A stretch of DNA of 28,057 nucleotides from GWA1-54-10 sp964349675 (lineage in GTDB: Bacteria; Patescibacteriota; Minisyncoccia; Phycocordibacterales; SBAW01): positions 1 through 28,057 of the forward strand of contig CAYGHD010000007.1 of assembly GCA_964349675.1 (NCBI GenBank), read 5' to 3'. Below the pieces are notes generated by a model. The model was not told the DNA's origin and did not search any database. It was given only the letters and a program-made list of their open reading frames with translations. Shown one piece after another: positions 7,409 through 14,867 of the stretch (position 1 is its first letter; each line of letters begins with the position of its first letter). The translations under genes were made by a program, and so were the position numbers.

Positions 7409-8641
7409 ATGCAAACACTCAAACTTACAAAGAAATATGAGAAATATCCTGAATACAAAGATTCAGGTGTTGAGTGGTTTGGAAAAGTTCCGAAAGATTG
7501 GCAAGTTGGGCCACTTCGGTCTGTATTAGTTGAAAGGGTAGAAAAAAACAAAAAACTCGTAACCGACAATATACTTTCTGTAATGAAAGATGTTGGTGTA
7601 ATTAGATATGCGGATAAGGGTGATGTTGGTAATAAGAGTTCTGATCGACCTGAGAACTATAAGATAGTTCACGCTGGAGACATTGTCCTAAATAGCATGA
7701 ATCTTGTAATTGGTTCTGTAGGACAGTCAAAAGAGCTTGGTGTTACAAGTTCTGTATATATTATTTACTATCCGAGAAATAAAGAAATATTTGCTGATTA
7801 TTACCATTATTTATTTAGAAATAAATCGTGGCAAAAAACCTTAGGGAGACTTGGTAAAGGAATAATGGAATTGAGAGAATCCATAAATTCAGATCTCCTA
7901 AAGATAGAACCGGTTCCTATACCTCCCCTTAATCAACAGAAAGCAATAGTAGCTTTTCTTGATGAAAAAACATTTTCAATCGATCAAATCATTGAGAAGA
8001 AACAAAAGTTGATCGAGCTTCTAAAAGAGAAGAAATCTGAAACTATTAACGAATCAGTTACAAATGTTCTTGGAAGTACCGAAAAATTAAAATATATAGC
8101 GCCAGAAAGGAAAATAAAATTAGATATTGCCCCTGCAAATCTGAAATACATAGGCCTTGAGAATGTAGAAAGCCTCACTGGTAAAATTGTTGATTCTAAA
8201 GAGAAGTCTGAACCTGAAAGCTCGGTAAATATATTTTACAAAGGAGATGTGCTTTTTGGGAAATTAAGACCATATTTAGCAAAGGTTTTGTCTGTGGATT
8301 TTGATGGTGTTTGTAGTGGTGAATTCCTGACTCTTGTACCCAAAAAGGGCAAGGTTATTCCAAAGTATTTATTTTATAAATTGTTAAGTAAAGATTTTAT
8401 AAAAGCGATTAATGATTCCACCTATGGGACAAAGATGCCTCGAGCAAATTGGCAATTTATTGGGAATCAAATGATTTCCTACCCACCAATAGAAGAGCAA
8501 ATAAAAATTGTTAAATCATTGGACGAAAAAATGGAAGTTTTTGAAAAACTGATTTCTGATATTAATAGATCAATTGAATTTTTACAGGAGTTCAAGTCCT
8601 CACTTATTTCCAGTGTGGTAACAGGAAAAATTAAAGTATAA
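7409..8641 (+). CDS. hsdS: Type I restriction-modification system, specificity subunit HsdS
   Basis: HsdS recognises the bipartite DNA target. The 410-aa protein shows the usual two-repeat plan: a first target-recognition domain (about 20-175) starting with the typical KDSGVEWFGKVPKDW, ending at PVPIPPLNQQKAIVAFLDEK and followed by a long helix (about 190-215), then a second domain (about 225-375) ending at ISYPPIEEQIKIVKSLDEK with a second helix. The two domains differ in sequence, so the target should be asymmetric. The gene is the most AT-rich of the island. It lies 4 bp from both neighbours, with no SD before the ATG. Confidence 0.95.
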   Translation: MQTLKLTKKYEKYPEYKDSGVEWFGKVPKDWQVGPLRSVLVERVEKNKKLVTDNILSVMKDVGVIRYADKGDVGNKSSDRPENYKIVHAGDIVLNSMNLVIGSVGQSKELGVTSSVYIIYYPRNKEIFADYYHYLFRNKSWQKTLGRLGKGIMELRESINSDLLKIEPVPIPPLNQQKAIVAFLDEKTFSIDQIIEKKQKLIELLKEKKSETINESVTNVLGSTEKLKYIAPERKIKLDIAPANLKYIGLENVESLTGKIVDSKEKSEPESSVNIFYKGDVLFGKLRPYLAKVLSVDFDGVCSGEFLTLVPKKGKVIPKYLFYKLLSKDFIKAINDSTYGTKMPRANWQFIGNQMISYPPIEEQIKIVKSLDEKMEVFEKLISDINRSIEFLQEFKSSLISSVVTGKIKV

Positions 8642-8645
8642 ATAT

Positions 8646-9527
8646 ATGGCAAACAAACAATTTTTAGAAAAATATCCTCTGTATAAAAAGTTTAAAACGG
8701 ACTGGAAGTTTTATGGTGTATATGAACATACTCAACTTAAAGAAGGGCGTGTGCCAAAACCAGCTATCCACTTGAATTGTAGTGTCTGTGACTCAGATCA
8801 AACCTTCAATATGTCCAACGAGTACTATGAAGGCAGGATAAATCAAAATGAGCCGATTCATGGAAAAGTTAAAGAAGTACGGTATACCTGCTCTTCCTGC
8901 AATAGAGGTCTTTATGTTTTTCTTGTCTATTTTGGTTTTGATCCAAAAGAACCGGCTGAAGAAACTGAAATATATTTACAAAAAGTTGGTCAGATTCCAG
9001 CTTGGAGTATCGATATGGATAAGGATCTTGAAAGTATCCTAGAAGACAATGCTCAGTATTACAAAAAGGGTCTCGTGTGTGAGTCTCAAGGATACGGAAT
9101 TGGCGCGCATGCCTACTACCGAAGAATTGTAGAGGACGTTATTGGTGAGTTACTTGAGTCAATTGGAGAACATGTTTCATCAAAAGATGAGCTAAAGCAT
9201 TATAACGAGGCTATGGAATCAGTAAGAAAAACTCGTGTTGCTCAAGAAAAGATAGAACTTGTAAAAGATCTTCTACCAACATCCTTGCAACCCAATGGTA
9301 TCAATCCATTACAAGTTATTTACGATGAGCTAAGTGAAGGCATTCATTACAACTCTGACGAAGAGTGTCTTGAATCTGCTGATGCAATAAGGGTATCGAT
9401 TGCATATCTTGCGAATCAGGTAATGAAGAAGAAAACAGATCATCAAAACTTTACCGATAGTATGAGAAAGATACTTGATAAAAAAGCAAAAAAGATAGCC
9501 GATAAAAGTGCAGAGATCAAAGAGTAA
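8646..9527 (+). CDS. Zinc-ribbon, DUF4145-like protein inside the R-M operon
   Basis: The exact function is not known. This 293-aa protein carries two CxxC pairs (Cys45/Cys48 and Cys82/Cys85), likely one zinc ribbon. A helical region follows with ARRIVE-like AYYRRIVEDVIGELLESIGE (about 155-175) and LSEGIHYNSDEECLESAD (about 230-248), which resemble DUF4145-type proteins found with type I R-M loci. It ends in a lysine-rich tail. It is embedded between hsdS (4 bp) and hsdR (1 bp), so it is almost certainly co-expressed and part of the system. It could modulate restriction or sense DNA or RNA ends, but that is inference. Confidence 0.75.
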   Translation: MANKQFLEKYPLYKKFKTDWKFYGVYEHTQLKEGRVPKPAIHLNCSVCDSDQTFNMSNEYYEGRINQNEPIHGKVKEVRYTCSSCNRGLYVFLVYFGFDPKEPAEETEIYLQKVGQIPAWSIDMDKDLESILEDNAQYYKKGLVCESQGYGIGAHAYYRRIVEDVIGELLESIGEHVSSKDELKHYNEAMESVRKTRVAQEKIELVKDLLPTSLQPNGINPLQVIYDELSEGIHYNSDEECLESADAIRVSIAYLANQVMKKKTDHQNFTDSMRKILDKKAKKIADKSAEIKE

Positions 9528-9528
9528 T

Positions 9529-12510
9529 ATGACAACAAAAACAAACACAAAAGAATCAGGATTTGAAGAATTTATTGAGCAGGAACTCAAGAGTCTTCAT
9601 GGATACCGATCTCGTCTAACTTCTTCATATAATAAAGAGCTTTGTATGGATACGGAGTTGGTCCTCGAGTTTATTCAAGCTACCCAGAAGGATAACTGGA
9701 ATAAGCTTGTCGAACAGTATGGCGACGATGTAGCCGAAAGGTTCTTGGCACGCCTCGATGAAGAGCTTCTTTCTCGTGGTCTTCTTAGTGTTTTACGAGA
9801 AGGTGTAAAGGATAGGGGTGTAACTATTCAGCTTGCATATCAGAAACCTGAAAACGATAGAAACCCCGAGACGCTTGCCGACTACGCAGGGAATATCCTG
9901 AGTGTAATGCGTCAGGTCAAATATAGTGCCAAGAACGAGAACTCCATCGACACCGTGATCTTTGTAAACGGTCTCCCCCTATTCACCGCTGAACTCAAGA
10001 ATCAATTCACCGGACAGAATGTCATCAACGCAATCTCACAATACAGAACAGATCGTGACCAGAAAGAAAAGTTGCTCGGGTTCAAGAGATGCCTCACACA
10101 CTTCGCTGTCGACACTGAGCAGGCATATATGACCACTCGACTTTCAGGACTTACCACCTACTTCCTACCATTCAACAAGGGTAATAACGGATCGTCTGGT
10201 AACCCCGAAGCGCCGAAAGGAAAATATAAAACTCACTATCTCTGGGAAGAGATCTGGTCCAAGGATAGTATCTTTGATTTGATTGGTAACTTCATACAGG
10301 ATGTGACCGAAGAAAAGGAAGATAAGAATGGTAAAAAGCGAAAGGAAGAGAAAATTATCTTCCCTCGATATCACCAGCTCGAGACAGTGAAAAGAATCGT
10401 CGAAGATACCAAAGTTCATGGCGCAGGTAAAAATTATTTGATCCAACACAGTGCTGGGTCCGGAAAGAGTAATACTATCGCTTGGACCGCACATAGATTA
10501 GCCGAACTCCATGACACGGAAGGAAAGAATGTGTTTGACGGAGTTATTGTTGTAACTGATCGACGAGTACTCGATAGGCAGCTTTCAGATACCGTTAAAA
10601 GCTTTAGCCAGGTAACTGGTCTTGTTAAACATGTCGAGAATGGTGGTAAAGAGCTTAAGGAGTCACTTGAATCTGGAGTAAAGATCATCACAACAACCCT
10701 GCAGAAGTTTCCAGTTATTGTGGATACTATAGAAAAGGTGGAAGGTAGAAAATTTGCTGTGATTATTGATGAGGCGCATTCATCACAATCGGGCGAATCG
10801 GCGGCCGACTTGCGACAGGTGCTCACGCTCGATGAGGCTGAAAAAGAAAGCCAAGATGAAGAGAAGGCATTTAAAACGATTGAAGATCAGATCGTTGAAC
10901 GCATGAAGGCTAGAAAAGTAGCGTCTCCAAATCTTTCATTCTTTGCCTTTACCGCTACCCCAAAACAAAAAACTCTTGAGCTCTTCGGTACCGAAGATGC
11001 GGTAACTGGTAAATTTGGTCCCTTCTCCCTCTACTCAATGAAGCAAGCTATTGAGGAGAAGTTTATTCTCGATGTACTTAAAAACTATACGACATACGAA
11101 ACGTACTTTGGACTTTTGAAGAAGGTTGAAGACGATCCAGAATTCGACAAGAAAAAGGCACAGCGATTGATGGTTGGATATGTTGAGCGACATGAACACG
11201 CTGTCGACAAAAAGGTGGCGATCATGGTTGAACACTTTGAAGAAAAGATTACATCGCTTATTAACGGCAAAGCAAAAGCTATGGTGGTAACCAAGTCTCG
11301 ACTTCATGCCGTAAGGTACAAACTTGCGTTCGATAAGTATCTTAAGGAAAAAGGATACGCTCACAAGGCATTGGTGGCTTTCTCTGGAACAGTGAAGGAT
11401 GTCGATACCAAGCTTGAATATACGGAAGGTCAGATGAACAAGGTTTCTGAAAGTCAGACTGCTGAAGAGTTCAAAAATGATGACTACAAGTTCCTGATCG
11501 TAGCCGAGAAGTTTCAGACCGGATTTGACCAACCCCTTCTCTCGGTAATGTACGTAGATAAGAAACTTGGTGGTGTAAGTGCGGTCCAGACCCTGTCTCG
11601 CCTCAACCGAACTACATACAACAAAGAAGAAACCTTCGTCCTTGATTTCGTAAACCAGACTGATGATATCAAGGATGCCTTCCAGCCTTACTACACAACT
11701 ACGGTCCTCTCGGAAGCGACGGACCCAAACATTCTGCACGATCTCGAGCGAGATGTGCGTGGCTTTAAGTTCTTCACTGATTTTGAAGTGAACGGATTCA
11801 TCGATGAGTTGTACTCAAAGGCAACTCCAGACAAACTAAATTACATCATTGATAGCGTAGTTTCTCGAATCAACGAAGAGAATCTTACCGAAGAAGAAAT
11901 GGAAAGTTTCAAGTCTACGGTATTTGATTACCTCAAGAAGTACGCATTCATCTCACAGATTGTAACCTTCGAAGACCCTCAACTGGAAAAGTTGTTCATA
12001 TTCTTGAAGTATTTGATCAGAAAGCTTCCTAAGCGTGAAAACCCACTACCGTATGAGGTCCTTCAGGCAATAGACATGGAAACATACCGAGTGGAAAAGA
12101 AAGGTGAAATGCATCTCCAGCTCGAAAATACCGAAGGTCTTATTGAGCCTATGGGTGGCGGTGATGGTAAGACACCGTCTGAAGAAGAGAAGGATGCTTT
12201 GTCTCGAATCATTAAAGAAGTAAATGAGCGATATGGTACAAGCTTCAATGATGGCGACCGAGTGATCCTTAACGATTTGAGCAAGCGACTACTTGAAAGC
12301 GAGGTCCTTCAGGGTTCAGTGATGAATAACAGTAAAGATGCAGCTAAATTGAAATTCGACCAGCTCTTCCAGGACGAGCTCGTGAGCGTGCTCGATAAGC
12401 ACTTTAGCTTGTATCAAAAACTGGACCAGAGCCCAGAACTTAAGAAGTTCGTGCAAGAACGTGTGTTTGAGTATGTGGTTAAGAAAATTGATAAGAAAGT
12501 GCGAGTCTAG
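9529..12510 (+). CDS. hsdR: Type I restriction-modification system, restriction/translocase subunit HsdR
   Basis: HsdR cleaves unmodified DNA after ATP-driven translocation. The 993-aa protein has an N-terminal PD-(D/E)xK nuclease domain with Asp141, Glu155 and Lys157 in DTVIFVNGLPL...ELKN. A superfamily 2 motor follows with Walker A HSAGSGKS (307-314), DEAH (414-417) and motif III TATPK (475-479), later helicase motifs including KFQTGFDQP and QTLSRLNRT, and a C-terminal helical region that binds HsdM. No frameshift is seen, so the enzyme looks intact. I start at the ATG at 9529, one base after the preceding stop; an upstream GTG at 9508 would overlap that gene. No clear terminator follows. 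Confidence 0.96.
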   Translation: MTTKTNTKESGFEEFIEQELKSLHGYRSRLTSSYNKELCMDTELVLEFIQATQKDNWNKLVEQYGDDVAERFLARLDEELLSRGLLSVLREGVKDRGVTIQLAYQKPENDRNPETLADYAGNILSVMRQVKYSAKNENSIDTVIFVNGLPLFTAELKNQFTGQNVINAISQYRTDRDQKEKLLGFKRCLTHFAVDTEQAYMTTRLSGLTTYFLPFNKGNNGSSGNPEAPKGKYKTHYLWEEIWSKDSIFDLIGNFIQDVTEEKEDKNGKKRKEEKIIFPRYHQLETVKRIVEDTKVHGAGKNYLIQHSAGSGKSNTIAWTAHRLAELHDTEGKNVFDGVIVVTDRRVLDRQLSDTVKSFSQVTGLVKHVENGGKELKESLESGVKIITTTLQKFPVIVDTIEKVEGRKFAVIIDEAHSSQSGESAADLRQVLTLDEAEKESQDEEKAFKTIEDQIVERMKARKVASPNLSFFAFTATPKQKTLELFGTEDAVTGKFGPFSLYSMKQAIEEKFILDVLKNYTTYETYFGLLKKVEDDPEFDKKKAQRLMVGYVERHEHAVDKKVAIMVEHFEEKITSLINGKAKAMVVTKSRLHAVRYKLAFDKYLKEKGYAHKALVAFSGTVKDVDTKLEYTEGQMNKVSESQTAEEFKNDDYKFLIVAEKFQTGFDQPLLSVMYVDKKLGGVSAVQTLSRLNRTTYNKEETFVLDFVNQTDDIKDAFQPYYTTTVLSEATDPNILHDLERDVRGFKFFTDFEVNGFIDELYSKATPDKLNYIIDSVVSRINEENLTEEEMESFKSTVFDYLKKYAFISQIVTFEDPQLEKLFIFLKYLIRKLPKRENPLPYEVLQAIDMETYRVEKKGEMHLQLENTEGLIEPMGGGDGKTPSEEEKDALSRIIKEVNERYGTSFNDGDRVILNDLSKRLLESEVLQGSVMNNSKDAAKLKFDQLFQDELVSVLDKHFSLYQKLDQSPELKKFVQERVFEYVVKKIDKKVRV

Positions 12511-12620
12511 CCCGAATAATCAACTATATTATTTCCTTTGTCTGACTTTGGTCTCAGCACCTCAACCACGTTTTCGGTTCGCACATCGGGACACCACCGC
12601 CGCAAAAAACCCCAATTTGC

Positions 12621-12626
12621 TATACT
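12621..12626 (+). promoter_or_regulatory. -10 box of the UPF0145 gene, leaderless
   Basis: TATACT lies exactly 6 nt before the ATG at 12633, which puts the expected +1 on the A of the start codon. There is no SD. Confidence 0.7.
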
Positions 12627-12632
12627 ACCCGC

Positions 12633-12956
12633 ATGAAAGACATCATTATTACCACGACTGAGTTGGTTGCAGGGCGCGATGTTGGGGAGACACTCGGGCT
12701 GGTCAAAGGCAACACCATTTACACGCGGCACATTGGCAGCGACATTGTCGCATCACTACGCTCGGTTATTGGTGGCGAGATTAAGGGGTATGTCAAAGCC
12801 TTTGTTGCAGCGCGCGACGAGGCAACCAGGCGCATGCTTGCCGAGGCAGAGGGTATGGGTGCAGATGCGATTGTCTGCATGCGCTACTCAACATCGCAGG
12901 TGGCGGGCGGCGGTGCCGAGATTTTGGTCTATGGCACTGCGGTAAAATTCCGCTAG
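12633..12956 (+). CDS. UPF0145 / YbjQ family protein
   Basis: The 107-aa protein matches the YbjQ/UPF0145 (putative heavy-metal-binding) family: N-terminal IITTTELVAGRDVGETLGLVKGNTIYTRHIG, a helix with RDEATRRMLAEAEGMGADAIV, and a C-terminal GGGAEILVYGTAVKF strand. The fold is known to form ring-like oligomers in homologues, but the function is unresolved. Length is typical. It directly follows the right edge of the R-M island and returns to the GC-richer composition of the rest of the window. Confidence 0.92.
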   Translation: MKDIIITTTELVAGRDVGETLGLVKGNTIYTRHIGSDIVASLRSVIGGEIKGYVKAFVAARDEATRRMLAEAEGMGADAIVCMRYSTSQVAGGGAEILVYGTAVKFR

Positions 12957-13013
12957 TATCCAAAGGCAGGGCACGTGCAGCTCGATGCCTGTCAAAAAAC
13001 GCAATCTCACTAT

Positions 13014-13556
13014 ATGCCCGTCACCTTTATCACCGGCAACCAAAGCAAGGCCGATTACTTGGCTCGGTATTTGGGGTTGCCTGTCGACCACGTAAAGCTC
13101 GATTTGGACGAGCTGCAGTCAATGGATTTGAAGGAGATTGTGGGGCACAAGGCGCGGCAGGCGTACGAGCATGTTAAAGCGCCGGTGATTGTTGAGGACG
13201 TGTCGCTGGAGTTTGAGGCGCTTGGCGGTTTGCCCGGGCCGTTTATAAAATTCTTTGTCGAGCGTATGCCGTTTGATGCCATTTGCCAGCTGCTGGATGG
13301 TAAAAGCCGCAAGGCAACAGCCAAGTGTGTGTTTGGATACTACGATGGCGAAACTTTAAAGTTGTTTGAAGGTGCTATGGATGGCGAGGTGGCACAAGCG
13401 CCGATGGGTAATGGGGGCTATGGCTGGGACAAAATATTTATTCCAGCGGGCTACACACAAACCCGCGCGCAAATGAATGAGGTCGATGATCAAAAAACCT
13501 ACCTGCAAATCAAACCGTTTGCAGCGCTGAAAGAATTTTTGATGAGTAAGAATTAA
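13014..13556 (+). CDS. Non-canonical purine NTP pyrophosphatase, Ham1/RdgB-ITPA family
   Basis: The enzyme hydrolyses ITP, dITP and XTP to monophosphates, keeping deaminated purines out of nucleic acids. The 180-aa protein starts with the nucleotide-binding FITGNQSKADYLARYLG, followed by VIVEDVSLEFEALGGLPGPFIKFF (the conserved ED.SL...LGG.PG segment) and GGYGWDKIFIPAGYTQTRAQM near the C-terminus. The pattern is closer to the eukaryotic/archaeal ITPA form than to E. coli RdgB, a judgement by eye. I chose the ATG at 13014 because the motif begins 4-5 residues later. The methyltransferase gene follows 5 bp after the stop, suggesting an operon. Confidence 0.9.
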   Translation: MPVTFITGNQSKADYLARYLGLPVDHVKLDLDELQSMDLKEIVGHKARQAYEHVKAPVIVEDVSLEFEALGGLPGPFIKFFVERMPFDAICQLLDGKSRKATAKCVFGYYDGETLKLFEGAMDGEVAQAPMGNGGYGWDKIFIPAGYTQTRAQMNEVDDQKTYLQIKPFAALKEFLMSKN

Positions 13557-13561
13557 TTTGC

Positions 13562-14179
13562 ATGACAGGTTGGTATCAAAAACATATACTGCCGCGGCTC
13601 TTAAACGCTGCCATGAGCCGCACTGAGTTTGAAAAAATTCGGCCACAGGTTTTGGCAGATGCTGTTGGGGTGGTACTTGAGATTGGGGTAGGGGCTGGGC
13701 ATAATCTCCCTTTATACAAAAACGTGTCTAAATTGTACGCGCTTGAGCCATTCCTCGAGTTGGTTGCTCTTGCCAAGACTCGCGCGCAGCCGTTATCTTT
13801 CCCGGTAGAATTTTTAATTGCGGGGGCAGAGTGTATTCCACTGGCAGATAAGTCGGTCGACACGGTTGTCTCGACGTGGACACTTTGCAGCGTTGGTGAT
13901 CCGCAAAAAGTGTTGAGCGAAATTAAGCGAGTGCTGCGACCAGAAGGTACATTTGTGTTTGTCGACCATGGCGCATCACCAAACACTTTTGTGCGGGCAG
14001 CCCAAACACTAGGCACTTCGGTGACAGAGTATGTTACCGGCAACTGCCATTACAATCGGCCGATTGAGAAGTTGCTTACAGAGGCGGGTTTTACGATTAC
14101 AAAAATGAGCCACCCGAGCGAGCGCTTTAAACCGCTCATCTACAATTACCAAGGGATTGCTATGGCTGAAAAGAGTTGA
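13562..14179 (+). CDS. Class I SAM-dependent methyltransferase, METTL7-like
   Basis: The 205-aa protein has the SAM-binding motif I VVLEIGVGAGHN (about residues 37-48), an acidic motif II in LYALEPFLELV, motif III around AGAECIPLADKSVDTVV, then STWTLCSV and EIKRVLRPEGTFVFVDH. The TLCSV plus RVLRPEG pattern is characteristic of METTL7/thiol-methyltransferase-like bacterial proteins. The substrate cannot be read from sequence; small thiols or lipids are possible. It lies 5 bp after the ITPase gene with no SD. Confidence 0.85.
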   Translation: MTGWYQKHILPRLLNAAMSRTEFEKIRPQVLADAVGVVLEIGVGAGHNLPLYKNVSKLYALEPFLELVALAKTRAQPLSFPVEFLIAGAECIPLADKSVDTVVSTWTLCSVGDPQKVLSEIKRVLRPEGTFVFVDHGASPNTFVRAAQTLGTSVTEYVTGNCHYNRPIEKLLTEAGFTITKMSHPSERFKPLIYNYQGIAMAEKS

Positions 14180-14227
14180 ATACGCGCAGTCGCTTTCCTC
14201 TACATTACTTTGAGTTTTAAAATCAGT

Positions 14228-14233
14228 GATACT
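14228..14233 (+). promoter_or_regulatory. -10-like box before the single-pass membrane protein gene
   Basis: GATACT with an adjacent upstream T (TGATACT) lies 8 nt before the ATG at 14242. There is no SD. Confidence 0.5.
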
Positions 14234-14241
14234 ATGTGTGC

Positions 14242-14766
14242 ATGGCAAAACAGCAAGTCTTCATTTCAAAAATAAAATGGAGCAAGGTCACGTGGTATTC
14301 AAAATCTCTCGCAGCCATATTTTTTGTTGGGCTGGTGTGCGGAGCGTTCTACTTCGGGACATGGTATGAGCGGCAGCTATCTCCCGTGCCCTATGTTGCC
14401 TCCTTTGATCCACAAGAGAAGTCGTCAGCAGGATATATGTTGCCCAAAAAAGCAGGGGCTTTTCATTTTCCTGAAGAAGGTCTCACTCTGTTTGGGACAA
14501 CTGACATATCAGGTACCGTAAAAGAGAATGAGATGCTTGGTAAAATCGGATTTACGGTCATTGATACAGATGTACATAAAATACCCCAAATTGAAGGCCT
14601 CTACTCTCCAACATGGTTTTGTTTTTCCAATGATGCCCAAGCCCGAGCCGCTCTCGCTGGCAAGACAGGTGTGCAGACTATAAAAATATCTAACTACCAT
14701 ATTGACCGCAGGCCTACAGAGACGTGTGATCAAACAGAATTCATCCGGATTGTTGGGGGTCAATAA
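14242..14766 (+). CDS. Hypothetical protein with one N-terminal membrane helix
   Basis: I do not recognise this 174-aa protein. It has a basic N-terminus (MAKQQVFISKIKWSK), one membrane segment at about residues 24-42 (LAAIFFVGLVCGAFYFGTW), then an extracytoplasmic domain of about 130 residues. Two cysteines (in PTWFCFSN and ETCDQTEF) near the C-terminus could form a disulfide outside the cell. I chose the ATG at 14242 over the GTG at 14236 because of its position after the GATACT box. It lies between the methyltransferase gene and glmS, with apparently separate promoters on both sides. Confidence 0.75.
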   Translation: MAKQQVFISKIKWSKVTWYSKSLAAIFFVGLVCGAFYFGTWYERQLSPVPYVASFDPQEKSSAGYMLPKKAGAFHFPEEGLTLFGTTDISGTVKENEMLGKIGFTVIDTDVHKIPQIEGLYSPTWFCFSNDAQARAALAGKTGVQTIKISNYHIDRRPTETCDQTEFIRIVGGQ

Positions 14767-14808
14767 TACTCCACATTAGTTTTTGTAACACTTCAGTGGG
14801 GGTGGAGG

Positions 14809-14836
14809 TTGTAAGAGGTAGAGGGTCTTTTACACT
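14809..14836 (+). promoter_or_regulatory. Candidate promoter of glmS
   Basis: TTGTAA (14809-14814) and TACACT (14831-14836) have a 16-nt spacer. A start near 14843 gives a leader of about 25 nt containing AAAGG (14854-14858), 9 nt before the ATG. No glmS ribozyme can fit in so short a leader. Confidence 0.5.
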
Positions 14837-14867
14837 TCACCACTCATGTACAGAAAGGTGCTCCAAC

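Noticed and set aside
14767..14867. Possible glmS ribozyme/riboswitch in front of glmS
   Set aside because: The region is only about 100 nt, contains a promoter-like pair, and lacks the ribozyme core; nothing supports it.
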